A stretch of 64,000 nucleotides of DNA, taken from the NCBI RefSeq assembly GCF_016863195.1, contig NZ_BOOK01000035.1, positions 124,001-188,000 of the forward strand, read 5' to 3'. The DNA comes from Paraplanobispora takensis (GTDB taxonomy: Bacteria; Actinomycetota; Actinomycetes; Streptosporangiales; Streptosporangiaceae). The notes under the pieces are model-generated. The model worked only from the letters and a program-made list of their open reading frames with translations. It had not been told where the DNA came from and did not search any database. Both the position numbers and the translations under genes were made by a program. Below are positions 8,411 through 18,297 of the stretch, piece by piece (the first letter of the stretch is position 1; every line of letters begins with the position of its first letter).

Positions 8411-9496
8411 ATGGACCCGTTGCTGGTCGTCGGCATCCTCATCGTCCTGTTCGCCTTCTTCACGGTCATGAGATCGGTGCGGATCGTTCCCCAGGCCCGT
8501 GCCAGGAACGTCGAGCGGCTCGGCCGCTACCACCGGACGCTCCAGCCCGGACTGAGCTTCGTCATCCCCTACATCGACCGGGTCTACCCGATGATCGATC
8601 TACGCGAGCAGGTCGTCTCCTTCCGCCCGCAGCCGGTGATCACCGAGGACAACCTCGTCGTCGAGATCGACACCGTGCTCTACTTCCAGGTCACCGACCC
8701 GCGCGCGGCGGCCTACGAGATCGCCAACTACATCCAGGCGATCGAGCAGCTGACGGTCACCACCCTGCGCAACGTCATCGGCTCGATGGATCTGGAGATG
8801 ACGCTCACCTCGCGTGACACGATCAACAGCCAGCTGCGGGGCGTGCTCGACGAGGCGACCGGCAAGTGGGGCATCCGGGTCAACCGGGTCGAGATCAAGG
8901 CCATCGACCCGCCGAAGACCATCAAGGACGCGATGGAGAAGCAGATGCGCGCCGAGCGGGACAAGCGCGCCGCCATCCTCAACGCCGAGGGCCAGCGCCA
9001 GTCGCAGATCCTCACCGCCGAGGGCGACAAGCAGAGCGCCATCCTGCGCGCCGAGGGCGAGCGCAGCGCGGCCATCCTCAAGGCGCAGGGCCAGGCGCAG
9101 GCCATCGACGAGGTCTTCCAGTCCGTGCACCGCAACGACCCCGACCCCAAACTGCTGGCCTACCAGTACCTCCAGGTGCTCCCCGAACTGGCCAAGGGCC
9201 AGGGCAACACCTTCTGGGTCATCCCCAGCGAGGTCACCTCCGCCCTGCAGGGCGTCTCCAAGGCCTTCACCGAGTCCCTCCCCCGCTCCTCCGCCACCCG
9301 CGAGCCGTCCGGGGAGGACCGGTCCACCGCCGCCAAGGAGGCCGCCCAGGCCGAACGGGCCGCCGCCGAGGCGGTCGCCGAGGCGGCCGAGACCGACACC
9401 GGCCCCCGCCAGCTCGGCCCCGGCCCCGCCACCCCCGACGCCCTCGCCGACCTGGAGCGCCGGCACGACAACCGGCACGACACCGCCCAGCCCTGA
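8411..9496 (+). CDS. SPFH/band 7 (stomatin-like) membrane protein
   Basis: A 361-residue stomatin/prohibitin homologue. One N-terminal membrane segment (about 3-20) is followed by the SPFH domain (about 25-190; IPYIDRVYPMIDLREQV, VLYFQVTDPRAAAYEI) and a long Ala/Glu/Gln-rich coiled coil with repeated AEGxxQSxIL units (about 190-240) that drives oligomer formation. The C-terminal 80 residues are disordered and Ala/Glu/Pro-rich. It is cotranscribed with the NfeD-like gene. The pair probably organises membrane protein complexes or microdomains; the specific client is unknown. Confidence 0.92.
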   Translation: MDPLLVVGILIVLFAFFTVMRSVRIVPQARARNVERLGRYHRTLQPGLSFVIPYIDRVYPMIDLREQVVSFRPQPVITEDNLVVEIDTVLYFQVTDPRAAAYEIANYIQAIEQLTVTTLRNVIGSMDLEMTLTSRDTINSQLRGVLDEATGKWGIRVNRVEIKAIDPPKTIKDAMEKQMRAERDKRAAILNAEGQRQSQILTAEGDKQSAILRAEGERSAAILKAQGQAQAIDEVFQSVHRNDPDPKLLAYQYLQVLPELAKGQGNTFWVIPSEVTSALQGVSKAFTESLPRSSATREPSGEDRSTAAKEAAQAERAAAEAVAEAAETDTGPRQLGPGPATPDALADLERRHDNRHDTAQP

Positions 9497-9633
9497 CCGC
9501 GCTCCCGCACTCTCCCGATCCCGCCCGCGCCGACCGTGAAGCCGAGCTGTGGGCGGGATTAAGAAAACCGCGATGGACTCATCCCGGATCGACCGGGCAC
9601 AGTGCGTAGGGTCGCACTGAGGGGGAATCCGAG

Positions 9634-10662
9634 ATGAAAGCGCTGGTCAAGGCCGAAGCCCGGCCGGGTCTGCAGCTGCTGGAGGTACCCGAGCCCGAGG
9701 TCGGGCCCGGCGAGGTGCTGATCAAGGTGCTGCGCACCGGGATCTGCGGCACCGACCTGCACATCCGCAACTTCGACGCCTGGGCGCGCCACACCCTGAA
9801 GCTCCCGCTGATCGTGGGGCACGAGTTCAGCGGCCAGGTCGTCGAGGTGGCGCCGGGGGTGGAGGACATCGCCGTCGGCGACCTGGTCAGCGGCGAGGGG
9901 CACCTGGTGTGCGGCAAGTGCCGCAACTGCATGGCGGGCCGGCGCCACCTGTGCCGCAACACCGTCGGTCTCGGGGTGAACCGCGACGGCGCCTTCGCCG
10001 AGTACCTGACGCTCCCGGCCTCCAACGTGTGGGTGCACAGGGTGCCGGTCGACCCCGACATCGCCGCGATCTTCGACCCGTTCGGCAACGCCGTGCACAC
10101 CGCCCTGTCGTTCCCCACGGTCGGCGAGGACGTGCTGATCGCCGGCGCCGGGCCGATCGGGCTGATGGCCGCGGCGGTGGCCACGCACACCGGCGCGCGC
10201 AACGTGGTCATCACCGACGTCAGCCCCGAGCGCCTGGCCATCGCCGACAAGCTCGGGGTCAGCCTGGCGCTGAACGTGGCCGAGACCTCCATCGCCGAGG
10301 GCATGGAGCGGCTCGGCATGCGCGAGGGCTTCGACGTGGGGCTGGAGATGTCCGGCAACCCGCAGGCCCTCCGCGACATGATCGCGAACATGACCCACGG
10401 CGGGAAGATCGCCATGCTGGGGCTGCCCGCCGAGGAGTTCGCCGTCGACTTCGCCACGGTCGTGACCTCGATGATCACCATCAAGGGCGTCTACGGGCGG
10501 GAGATGTTCGAGACGTGGTACGCCATGTCGGTGCTCCTGGAGAAGGGCCTCGACCTGTCCCCCGTCATCACCGACCGCTTCTCCCACCGCGACTTCGAGG
10601 CGGCCTTCGACACCGCCGCGAGCGGCACGACCGGCAAGATCATCATGGATTGGACGGCCTGA
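9634..10662 (+). CDS. tdh: L-threonine 3-dehydrogenase
   Basis: NAD-dependent, zinc-binding medium-chain dehydrogenase oxidising L-threonine to 2-amino-3-ketobutyrate. At 342 residues it has family length. Catalytic zinc ligands Cys38 and His63-Glu64 and the structural zinc cysteines 93, 96, 99 and 107 are visible, followed by a Rossmann glycine motif (GAGPIGLMA). The stop overlaps the start of kbl (TGATG), so the unstable product can be passed straight to the next enzyme. A TAGGGT at 9607-9612 is a plausible -10 element, and GGGGGA precedes the ATG. Confidence 0.95.
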   Translation: MKALVKAEARPGLQLLEVPEPEVGPGEVLIKVLRTGICGTDLHIRNFDAWARHTLKLPLIVGHEFSGQVVEVAPGVEDIAVGDLVSGEGHLVCGKCRNCMAGRRHLCRNTVGLGVNRDGAFAEYLTLPASNVWVHRVPVDPDIAAIFDPFGNAVHTALSFPTVGEDVLIAGAGPIGLMAAAVATHTGARNVVITDVSPERLAIADKLGVSLALNVAETSIAEGMERLGMREGFDVGLEMSGNPQALRDMIANMTHGGKIAMLGLPAEEFAVDFATVVTSMITIKGVYGREMFETWYAMSVLLEKGLDLSPVITDRFSHRDFEAAFDTAASGTTGKIIMDWTA

Positions 10663-11843
10663 TGTTCGACGACATCCGCGACGACCTGCGCGCCACCCTC
10701 GACGAGATCGCCTCCGCGGGCCTGCTCAAGCCGGAGCGGGTCATCACCACCCCGCAGCGGGCCGGCATCGCCGTCACCGCCGCGGGCGGGCCCCTTGAGG
10801 TGCTGAACTTCTGCGCCAACAACTACCTGGGCCTGGCCGACCACCCCGAGCTGGTGACCGCCGCCAAGGAGGCGCTGGACCGCTGGGGCTTCGGCATGGC
10901 CTCGGTGCGCTTCATCTGCGGCACCCAGGAGGTGCACAAGGAGCTGGAGACGCGGCTGGCGCAGTTCCTCGGCCAGGAGGACACCGTCCTGTACAGCTCG
11001 TGCTTCGACGCCAACGGCGGGGTGTTCGAGACCCTGCTCGACGACCGCGACGCGGTGATCTCCGACGCGCTCAACCACGCGAGCATCATCGACGGCATCC
11101 GGCTGTGCAAGGCCCGCCGCCTGCGCTACGCCAACCGCGACATGGCCGAACTGGAGGCCCGGCTCAAGGAGGCCGCCGACGCCCGGCGCAAGCTGATCGT
11201 CACCGACGGCGTGTTCTCCATGGACGGCTACTTCGCCCCGCTGGACGAGATCTGCGACCTGGCCGAGCGCCACGGCGCCATGGTCATGGTCGACGACTCG
11301 CACGCGGTCGGCTTCATCGGCGAGGGCGGCGCGGGCACCCCCGAGCTGTACGGCGTGCGCGACCGGGTCGACATCATCACCGGCACGCTCGGCAAGGCGC
11401 TCGGCGGGGCGAGCGGCGGCTACACGGCGGCCCGCAAGGAGATCTGCGAGCTGCTGCGCCAGCGCTCGCGCCCCTACCTGTTCTCCAACTCCCTCGCCCC
11501 GGTGATCGCCGCCACCTCGCTGCGCGTCCTGGACATGATCAGCGGCTCCAGCGAGGCCCGCGAGCGGCTGCGCGCCAACACCGAGCGCTTCCGCACGAAG
11601 ATGACCGAGGCGGGCTTCGACCTCCTGCCCGGCCACCACCCCATCGTCCCGGTGATGATCGGCGACGCGGCCCAGGCCGGAGCGATGGCCGATCGCCTGC
11701 TCGAACAGGGCATCTACGTGATCGGCTTCTCCCACCCGGTGGTCCCGCACGGCCAGGCCCGCATCCGGGTCCAGCTCTCGGCGGCCCACTCCGCCGAGGA
11801 CGTCGACCGGGCCGTGGAGGCGTTCGTCACCGCCCGGGGATAG
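10662..11843 (+). CDS. kbl: Glycine C-acetyltransferase (2-amino-3-ketobutyrate CoA ligase)
   Basis: PLP enzyme of the alpha-oxoamine synthase family that cleaves 2-amino-3-ketobutyrate with CoA into glycine and acetyl-CoA. It has 393 residues; the PLP lysine is Lys245 in [10 protein letters not shown], with DDSHAVGF (cofactor-binding Asp) upstream and the N-terminal [10 protein letters not shown] signature. It is translationally coupled to tdh, and together they convert threonine plus CoA to glycine plus acetyl-CoA. Confidence 0.95.
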   Translation: MFDDIRDDLRATLDEIASAGLLKPERVITTPQRAGIAVTAAGGPLEVLNFCANNYLGLADHPELVTAAKEALDRWGFGMASVRFICGTQEVHKELETRLAQFLGQEDTVLYSSCFDANGGVFETLLDDRDAVISDALNHASIIDGIRLCKARRLRYANRDMAELEARLKEAADARRKLIVTDGVFSMDGYFAPLDEICDLAERHGAMVMVDDSHAVGFIGEGGAGTPELYGVRDRVDIITGTLGKALGGASGGYTAARKEICELLRQRSRPYLFSNSLAPVIAATSLRVLDMISGSSEARERLRANTERFRTKMTEAGFDLLPGHHPIVPVMIGDAAQAGAMADRLLEQGIYVIGFSHPVVPHGQARIRVQLSAAHSAEDVDRAVEAFVTARG

Positions 11844-11886
11844 CCGCCGGGGAACGGCGCTTCGGAGCCCGGGGGCAGCCGTCCGT

Positions 11887-11951
11887 GAACGGCGCCCGGG
11901 AACGGCGCCCGGGAACGACGTCCGGGAACGACGTCCGGGAACGACGTCCGG
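11887..11951. repeat. Five 13-bp tandem repeats
   Basis: Five contiguous copies of GAACGRCGYCCGG: two of GAACGGCGCCCGG, then three of GAACGACGTCCGG, between kbl and the LysR gene. The unit length is not a multiple of three and no gene crosses it. Confidence 0.85.
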
Positions 11952-12005
11952 CTCCGGCCGGTGAATCGCGAGAGAGCACCGGCCGCCCTCCCCGACAATG
12001 GGAGG

Positions 12006-13088
12006 GTGATTGACACGCGTCGGCTGCGGACCCTGCGCGCGGTGGCCGACCACCGGACGGTCACCGCCGCGGCCGCGGCCCTGCACCTGACGCCCTCCGC
12101 CGTCTCCCAGCAGCTCGTCGCCCTGGAGCACGAGGTCGGCCACCGGCTGCTCGACCGCGACGGCCGCGGCGTGCGGCTCACCGCCGTGGGCCGCATCCTG
12201 CTCGGGCACGCCAACGAGGTCCTGGCCCAGCTGGAGCGGGCCGGGGCCGACATCGCCGCCTACACGGCCGGTACGGCGGGCGAGGTGAAGGTCGCCTCCT
12301 TCGCCACCGCCATCGGCCTGGTGGTGGCCCCGGCGATGGGCCGGCTCCGGGAGAAGGAGCCGGGCATCCAGGTCCGGGTCCTGGACGCCGAGGGCGACCA
12401 GAGCCTCACCATGGTCCTGGACGGCGAGGTGGACCTCGCCGTCGCCGTCGAGTACCGCGGCGCCCCCGCCGAGGACGACCGGCGCCTGTCGCGCATCCCC
12501 CTGTACGCCGAGCCGTTCGACGTCGTCCTCCCCCGCGGTCACCGCCTGGCCGAGGACGCCCCGTGGGCGGGTGCGGGCACCGTACGGGCCGGGAAGGCCG
12601 CCGGGACCGCACAGAACGGGCAGGACACCGCAGACGCGAAGGGCCGGGAGGACGCCCTGATCGCGCGGGATCAAGGGGACGCCCGCCCCGTCCCGGACCC
12701 GGCTGACGCCTCCTTCTCCGCAGGGTCGATCACCGTGGCGGACCTGGCCGGTGAGGTCTGGATCGGGCCCTACCCGGGCAACCCCTGCCACGACGTGATC
12801 GCCCTGGCCTGCGAGCACGCGGGGTTCACCCCGGACTTCGCGCACTCCTCCGACGACTTCAGCGCGGTGGTCGCGCTGGCCGCGGCGGGGGCGGGCGTGG
12901 CGATGGTGCCGCGCCTGGCGCTGCGCGGGGCGGACCTGTCCGGTGTGGTGATCCGCCCGGCCCCGGGCCCGCAGCGGCGGGTCTTCGCCGCGGTACGGCG
13001 CGGCGCCGAACGCCACCCCCTGCTCGTCCCCCTGCTCGACGCCCTCCACCACACCGCGGCGACCCTGCGCCGCACCCCACCGGCCTGA
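12006..13088 (+). CDS. LysR-family transcriptional regulator with low-complexity insert
   Basis: A 360-residue LysR regulator with an N-terminal winged HTH (residues 1-60; TVTAAAAALHLTPSAVSQQLVALE) and a two-lobed ligand-binding domain. Residues about 185-240 are an Ala/Gly/Asp-rich insert at the hinge between the lobes, which makes the protein longer than the usual 300 or so. The GTG start at 12006 is preceded directly by GGGAGG, and GACAAT six bases further up could be a -10 of a leaderless transcript. It lies 162 bp downstream of kbl on the same strand and may control tdh-kbl; this is inferred from position. Confidence 0.9.
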   Translation: MIDTRRLRTLRAVADHRTVTAAAAALHLTPSAVSQQLVALEHEVGHRLLDRDGRGVRLTAVGRILLGHANEVLAQLERAGADIAAYTAGTAGEVKVASFATAIGLVVAPAMGRLREKEPGIQVRVLDAEGDQSLTMVLDGEVDLAVAVEYRGAPAEDDRRLSRIPLYAEPFDVVLPRGHRLAEDAPWAGAGTVRAGKAAGTAQNGQDTADAKGREDALIARDQGDARPVPDPADASFSAGSITVADLAGEVWIGPYPGNPCHDVIALACEHAGFTPDFAHSSDDFSAVVALAAAGAGVAMVPRLALRGADLSGVVIRPAPGPQRRVFAAVRRGAERHPLLVPLLDALHHTAATLRRTPPA

Positions 13089-13100
13089 TGAGGACCCCAC

Positions 13101-13140
13101 CGGCCTGACCGCGGCCCGACCGGCCTGACCGCGGCCCGCC
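13101..13140. repeat. 20-bp tandem duplication
   Basis: Two near-identical copies of CGGCCTGACCGCGGCCCGAC in the gap after the LysR gene, with a degraded third copy just upstream (13081-13100). Confidence 0.7.
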
Positions 13141-13283
13141 GGGGAGCCGGGCGTCTCCCGGCGGAGAGCGCGAGATCCCCGGCCCCTGGGACGGTCCGGG
13201 CGGGCACACCGGATGTCGCGCGGGATTCAACACTTCCGCCCCGATCTCCGTCTGAGGTGTGACGGACTCGGGAAGGCGGAGCA

Positions 13284-13784
13284 TTGGATGACGACTCCCG
13301 CTTCGCGGACTTCGTCGCCGAGCGGGCCGACGCGCTGCTGCGGTACGGCTACGTGCTCAGCGGCAACCCCCACGACGCGGCGGACCTCACGCAGGAGGCG
13401 CTGATCCGGCTGCACCGCGCCTGGCCGCGGGTGCGCCGCAAGCAGGATCCGGAGAGCTACGTGCGGATGACCATGGCGCGGCTGCACATCGGCGTCTGGC
13501 GGCTGCGCCGCCGCGAGCGGCTCGTCTGGGACCTGCCGGAGGATCCGCACACCGACGTGCCGCCCTCCGACGTCGAGCAGGGGCTCTGGCGGGCGCTCGC
13601 GACCCTGCCGCGCAAGCAGCGGGCCGTACTCGTCCTGCGTTACTACGAGCAGCTGAGCGACGAGGAGATCGCCGGGGTCCTCGGCGTCTCCCGGGGGACC
13701 GTCCGCAGTCACGCCTCCCTCGGGCTGGGCAAGCTCCGCTCCGCCGTACCGCACCCGACAGCCGCCGACAGGAGCGCGCCGTGA
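13284..13784 (+). CDS. SigE-family ECF sigma factor
   Basis: A 166-residue extracytoplasmic-function sigma factor of the actinobacterial SigE type. Region 2 is about 5-75 (RYGYVLSGNPHDAADLTQEALIRLHRAWPRV) and region 4 about 100-160 (ATLPRKQRAVLVLRYYEQLSDEEIAGVLGVSRGTVRSHASLGLGKLR). The start is a TTG at 13284 with GGAAGG 7 bp upstream; the nearby ATG at 13288 is in another frame. Its stop overlaps the GTG of the membrane partner gene, the usual arrangement for sigma/anti-sigma pairs. Confidence 0.88.
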   Translation: MDDDSRFADFVAERADALLRYGYVLSGNPHDAADLTQEALIRLHRAWPRVRRKQDPESYVRMTMARLHIGVWRLRRRERLVWDLPEDPHTDVPPSDVEQGLWRALATLPRKQRAVLVLRYYEQLSDEEIAGVLGVSRGTVRSHASLGLGKLRSAVPHPTAADRSAP

Positions 13785-15055
13785 GCAACGACCTGGAAGC
13801 CGACCTCCGCGCGGCCCTCGGCCACGCCGCCGAGCGCGCGCCGCGGGCACCGGGTGCCCTGTCCGCCCACGTCGTGGCCCGCTCCCGGCGCAGGACGCGC
13901 GGTCGGGCGCTGGTCGCCGCCGCGGCCGCCGTGCTGGTGGCCGGCGGGATCGGGGTGGCGGTGCGGGGCGCCGGGGACGATCCCGCGAGCCCCGCCGTGG
14001 ACCCGGCCCGCACCGCGAGCGCCGAGGTCACCCAGAGCGCGCCCTCCCCCTCGCAGGAGGCGGCCGAGCTGCCCGAACCCGTGGAGAAGGTCTGGCCGGA
14101 CGCCGTCTGGAAGATCCCGGCCGAGCTGCCCGGCGGGCGGAAGTTCCATCCGCTGTCGTTCATCGACGACCGGACCCTGCTGCTGGAGACGTGGGAGAGC
14201 TTCGAGAAGGCCGACGCGATCTACGCCTACGAGCTGGACGGCGGCCGGACCCGGAAGATCACCGACATCCGGACGCCGAAGGGGGTCTTCGCCTCGGGGC
14301 ACACGGTGGGCGACGGGCTGGTCGTCTGGCAGACGATCGACGAGGGTGACGGCGACGAGACCAAGGGCACCAGGGTCACGAGGTTCTGGTCGGTCCCGCT
14401 CGGCGGCGGCACGCCCCGCGAGATCGGCACGGACCGCCCGGTCAGGGGGCGCGGCGACGAGCTCGCCGTGACCGGCGGCAGGCTGGCCTTCTCCCTCCAC
14501 GAAGGCGGCGTCTTCACGGTTCCCCTCGGGGGCGGGACCGTGGAGCCGGTGCCGGGGGCCGAGCGGCACCACATCCTGCGCTGGCCCTGGGTGGGCACGC
14601 CGGGCGAGTACACGCCGGACACGGAGACGAGTTTCGAGGAGCTCCTCAACGCCGAGACCGGCGAGAGGAACACGGCGGTGGTCCGCCCGGGCGAGCGGTT
14701 CGTGCGCTGCGGCGTGACGACGTGCGCCGGCAGCAGGCCCGACGGCACGGCCTTCCACCGGATGCGTGACGGCTCGCGGGAGCGCGACCTGCCCGGCGGC
14801 GTCGCGTTCACGGGGCTGGCCGCGGACCGTTTCGAGACCGTCAACCTGCCCATGCCGCCGGGTGGCGAGTACCTGCACGACCTCGTCACCGACAAGTCCG
14901 GCGACCTGGGGATCCGGCCCGACGCCAAGGGCGAGTCGATCTCCGTGCAGCCCGGCCTGGGCGACGGCCGCCTGGTGAGCTATCCGCTCGGGGACGAGTA
15001 CGTGATCATCGACCTCGCGAGGATCGCCGCGGACAGCCCTCCCGGGCCCTCGTGA
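13781..15055 (+). CDS. Membrane-anchored beta-propeller protein, likely anti-sigma partner
   Basis: A 424-residue protein with about 40 cytoplasmic residues, one transmembrane helix (41-61) and an extracytoplasmic domain. That domain looks like a beta-propeller (repeated units such as LAFSLHEGGVFTVPLGGGTVEPVPG and IYAYELDGGRTRKITDI). Its GTG start overlaps the stop of the SigE-family sigma gene by GTGA. By arrangement it should sense an envelope signal and hold the sigma factor. No zinc-binding anti-sigma motif is visible in the short cytoplasmic part, so the mechanism is unclear. Confidence 0.8.
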   Translation: MSNDLEADLRAALGHAAERAPRAPGALSAHVVARSRRRTRGRALVAAAAAVLVAGGIGVAVRGAGDDPASPAVDPARTASAEVTQSAPSPSQEAAELPEPVEKVWPDAVWKIPAELPGGRKFHPLSFIDDRTLLLETWESFEKADAIYAYELDGGRTRKITDIRTPKGVFASGHTVGDGLVVWQTIDEGDGDETKGTRVTRFWSVPLGGGTPREIGTDRPVRGRGDELAVTGGRLAFSLHEGGVFTVPLGGGTVEPVPGAERHHILRWPWVGTPGEYTPDTETSFEELLNAETGERNTAVVRPGERFVRCGVTTCAGSRPDGTAFHRMRDGSRERDLPGGVAFTGLAADRFETVNLPMPPGGEYLHDLVTDKSGDLGIRPDAKGESISVQPGLGDGRLVSYPLGDEYVIIDLARIAADSPPGPS

Positions 15056-15237
15056 CCTTCGGGAACCTCGCGGGAGTCCGGAGGCGCCGCGGGCCGCCGG
15101 TCCCTTGATTGATACGGCGTGTCATGAAATATCGGAAGATGAGGGCTCGGCGTGGGCGCCCCGGGGAGCGCCGGGGCACGCCGGGCGCGAGGACACCGGA
15201 GCGCACCGGACCGCGGTGCCGGGAGGGAGCCGTCCGC

Positions 15238-16443
15238 ATGCGGATCGACCTGCTTGAGGACACCTGGGAGCGGGAGGTCCCGCACGACCAGTTCGCCTAC
15301 CTGCGCAGGGAGGCACCGGTCTTCTGGCACGACGTTCCGGACGACGCCGGCTTCTGGGCCGTCACCCGCTATCACGACATCAGGGCGATCAGCCGCGACC
15401 ACCAGACCTGGTCCACCGAGGCCGGCAGCACCTTCATCCGCACGCCGTCCCCGCAGGAGCTGGAGATCACGCGGATGATGCTGCTCACCATGGACCCGCC
15501 CAAGCAGACCCGCTACCGCAAGCTGGTCAGCGCGGGCTTCACCCCCCGCATGATCGGGAGGCTGGCGGAGACGATCCGGGAGCGCGCCGCGCGGATCGCC
15601 GACACGGTGGCCGAGAAGGGGGGCGAGGTCGAGTTCGTCTCCGACGTGGCCCAGCACCTCCCCCTCCAGACGATCTGCGCGATGGTCGGCGTGCCCGAGG
15701 CCGACCAAAAGATGATCTTCGACTGGTCCAACCGGATGATCGGTTTCCAGGACCCCGACTTCCAGACCGACTCCGACGACAGCAACGACGCCGGGGCGGA
15801 GATGTTCGCCTACTGCGACGGGCTGGTCGCCGAGCGGCGCGCCGACCCCCGCGACGACATCCTGACCGTGCTGGTCCAGGCGGAGATCGACGGGGACCGG
15901 CTCACCCCCGACGAGATCGACGCCTTCTTCGTCCTGCTCACCGTGGCCGGCAACGAGACGACCCGCAACCTGATCTCGCACGCCGTACTGGCCCTGATCG
16001 AGCGCCCGGAGGTCTACCGCGAGCTGGCCGGGAACCTCGGCGACGACGACCTGTGGCGCTCGGCCACCGAGGAGTTCCTGCGCTGGGGCTCCTCCATCCA
16101 CAACTTCCGCCGTACGGCGCTGCGGGACACCGAGCTGCACGGCCAGGAGATCGCCGAGGGCGAGAAGATCGTCACCTACTACGCCTCCGCCAACTACGAC
16201 GAGGCGGTCTTCACCGATCCTCACACCCTCGACATCCGCCGCACCCCCAACGAGCACCTGACCTTCGGCGGCGGCGGCCCCCACTTCTGCCTGGGCGCGG
16301 GCCTGGCCCGCACCCAGATCACGGCGATGGTCCGCGAGCTGCTGCGGCGCTTCCCCGCCGCCGAGCTCACCGCCCCGCCCCGGCGCATGCGCTCCGACTT
16401 CATCAACGGCATCAAGCACATGCCGGTCCGCTTCCGGCTCTGA
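15238..16443 (+). CDS. Cytochrome P450
   Basis: Heme monooxygenase of 401 residues from ATG 15238 (GGGAGGGAG upstream). Landmarks are the I-helix oxygen-activation motif AGNETT (237-242), ExxR in the K-helix (Glu279/Arg282) and the heme loop FGGGGPHFCLG with the axial Cys351. The N-terminal half (LLTMDPPKQTRYRKLVSAGFTPR) resembles bacterial CYP125/CYP142 and terpene hydroxylases, hinting at a sterol or terpenoid substrate; this is only a family impression. No ferredoxin or reductase gene is adjacent, so electron donors must come from elsewhere. A longer frame upstream is Arg/Gly-rich and probably not translated. Confidence 0.93.
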   Translation: MRIDLLEDTWEREVPHDQFAYLRREAPVFWHDVPDDAGFWAVTRYHDIRAISRDHQTWSTEAGSTFIRTPSPQELEITRMMLLTMDPPKQTRYRKLVSAGFTPRMIGRLAETIRERAARIADTVAEKGGEVEFVSDVAQHLPLQTICAMVGVPEADQKMIFDWSNRMIGFQDPDFQTDSDDSNDAGAEMFAYCDGLVAERRADPRDDILTVLVQAEIDGDRLTPDEIDAFFVLLTVAGNETTRNLISHAVLALIERPEVYRELAGNLGDDDLWRSATEEFLRWGSSIHNFRRTALRDTELHGQEIAEGEKIVTYYASANYDEAVFTDPHTLDIRRTPNEHLTFGGGGPHFCLGAGLARTQITAMVRELLRRFPAAELTAPPRRMRSDFINGIKHMPVRFRL

Positions 16444-16452
16444 TCCGGCGCG

Positions 16453-18297
16453 CTATCGCCTCGGAGCGGGCCTGCCGTCCCGGGCCACCGTTATCGCCTC
16501 GGTGAAACGGCGGTGGCGGGCCAGCTCCTGCTCCACCGGCTCCAGCACGAGCGCGCGGGCCACCTCCCCCACACTCGCGCGCAACGCCCTGTCCGCCTTG
16601 CGCGCCCGGCGGCGGGCGCCGATCCAGGCGACGATCCGGGACAGCAGGGCCAGCACGAGGCCGAGCAGGATGCCGCCCAGCAGCAGCGCGGTGGGCCAGG
16701 GCAGTTCGCCCGCGGTCGGCACGGGCAGCTCGGGCAGGCGGAGATAGTCCACGACGAACAGGCCGAGCAGCCACAGGGCGCCCGCCACCGCCGTCGCGAG
16801 CACCAGCCACTGGGCCGCCCCCGCCACCCGCCACCAGACGGGCCGCCGGGACGCCCCGAGCGAGGTGGTGGCCACGGCCCGGTCGAGCCGGTCCTCCAGC
16901 TCGTTGACCCGCGACCGGGCCGCGTGCCGTACGGCGACCGCCCACGCTTCGGGCAGTCCCGCCGAGGCGGCGGCCGCCGCGTCGCGGATCGCCGTGTCCA
17001 TCTGGGAACGCTGCACGGTGGTGGCCGCCGGGAGCGAGGTCCGCCCGACCGCGTCCCCGGCGGTCTCCGGCACTCCCGCGCCCGAGGCCGGCTCGGACCG
17101 GCCCGCGCCCGTGGGCGTGCCGAGGCGGAGCCTGCGGAGCGGATCCGGCCGCAGGCGGCGGATCCACCGGGTGACCGGCCAGCCGGTGGCGGCGACCGAG
17201 CGGTGCCGGTGCGCCTTGGCCACCGCGCCCACGACGAGCGGGACCCCTGCGGCCTGCGACAGCGCGGAGGTCAGCGGGCCCGCCAGGGAGCCCACGGGCA
17301 CCTCCCGGACGGGCACGGCATCGGCCGGCTCCGGCCGCCGGGCCGGCGCTCCACCGCTCACTGGCCCGCCGATGATCGCCCGGCCGTCCGGCGACCGGCG
17401 GCCGGCGCCGTCCCCGCCGGGCCCGTGCGACGCGCCGGCCAGGACGTCGGCGGCGGCGCCCACGTCGGCCGACAGGCGGGCGGCCCAGGAGCGCCGGTCG
17501 GCGACCCGGGAGGCGAGCAGGGAGCGCAGGTCGGCGACGCCCGCGCCGGTGCGGGCCGAGACGCCGATCACCGGCACCCCGCCCAGGCCGTCCTCGGCGA
17601 GCAGCCGCCGCAGGTCCGCCAGGCACCGCTCCGCGGCGGCCGGGGTGAGCCGGTCGATCTGGTTCAGGACGACCACCATGACGTCCCGGTGCCGGACCAG
17701 GGGTCTGAGATAGCGGTCGTGCACGGCCGCGTCGGCGTACTTCTGCGGATCGAGGACCCACACCAGCAGGTCGACGAGCTGGGCGAGCCGGTCCACCTCC
17801 AGCCGGTGCGCCAGCTCGATCGAGTCGTGGTCGGGCAGGTCGAGCAGGACCAGCCCGGCCAGCTCCTCCTCCCCGTCGCCTCCGGCGTGCGCGGCCCCGT
17901 CCCAGGGCACCGCGCCGTCGGCCGTACCGTCCCCGGCGCCGCCCACCTCGTGCCTGCGGGGGATCTCCAGCCAGTCGAGCAGCGGCCCCGATCCGGCTCC
18001 CCGCCACAGGGCGGCCTGCGCGGTGGAGGTGGTCGGCCGGGTCACGCCGACCGTGGCGAGGGAGGTGCCGGACAGCAGGTTGAACAGCGACGACTTGCCG
18101 CTCCCGGTGGCCCCGGCCAGCGCCGCCACGGTGTGGTCCACCGACATGCTCCGCCGTACCCCGGCCCGGGAGATCACGGCGCGGGCCTGCGCCACCGCCT
18201 CGTCGTCCAGCCGTCCCCCGGCCGCCTCGGCGGCCTCCGCCAGGGCCGCCAGCCGGTCGTCCAGGGAGATCGCGCTCTCGCGCCGCAGCAACTTCAC
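16453..18297 (-). CDS. Membrane GTPase, dynamin-like/YfjP type (second of pair)
   Basis: A 614-residue GTPase with P-loop GATGSGKSS (62-70), DLPD at the G3 position (153-156), a clear G4 NQID (212-215) and a G5-like GVSART. A Gly/Pro-rich linker follows at about 310-360. Two transmembrane segments near 492-516 and 535-558 and a basic C-terminal tail complete it. Its GTG start overlaps the stop of the first GTPase by 4 bp. Coupled membrane GTPase pairs in actinomycetes include DynA/DynB, which stabilise sporulation septa; whether this pair is orthologous cannot be told here. Confidence 0.85.
   Translation of the reverse strand: MKLLRRESAISLDDRLAALAEAAEAAGGRLDDEAVAQARAVISRAGVRRSMSVDHTVAALAGATGSGKSSLFNLLSGTSLATVGVTRPTTSTAQAALWRGAGSGPLLDWLEIPRRHEVGGAGDGTADGAVPWDGAAHAGGDGEEELAGLVLLDLPDHDSIELAHRLEVDRLAQLVDLLVWVLDPQKYADAAVHDRYLRPLVRHRDVMVVVLNQIDRLTPAAAERCLADLRRLLAEDGLGGVPVIGVSARTGAGVADLRSLLASRVADRRSWAARLSADVGAAADVLAGASHGPGGDGAGRRSPDGRAIIGGPVSGGAPARRPEPADAVPVREVPVGSLAGPLTSALSQAAGVPLVVGAVAKAHRHRSVAATGWPVTRWIRRLRPDPLRRLRLGTPTGAGRSEPASGAGVPETAGDAVGRTSLPAATTVQRSQMDTAIRDAAAAASAGLPEAWAVAVRHAARSRVNELEDRLDRAVATTSLGASRRPVWWRVAGAAQWLVLATAVAGALWLLGLFVVDYLRLPELPVPTAGELPWPTALLLGGILLGLVLALLSRIVAWIGARRRARKADRALRASVGEVARALVLEPVEQELARHRRFTEAITVARDGRPAPRR

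Noticed and set aside
6638-8533. 631-codon minus-strand frame opposite the transpeptidase and NfeD/SPFH genes
   Set aside because: Composition is a mirror of the real genes and lacks any motif.
10491-13100. 869-codon minus-strand frame opposite tdh-kbl-LysR
   Set aside because: Shadow frame; it crosses three well-supported genes.
15109-15237. Longer N-terminus for the cytochrome P450
   Set aside because: The upstream codons give an Arg/Gly-rich stretch unlike P450s, and a strong ribosome site precedes ATG 15238.
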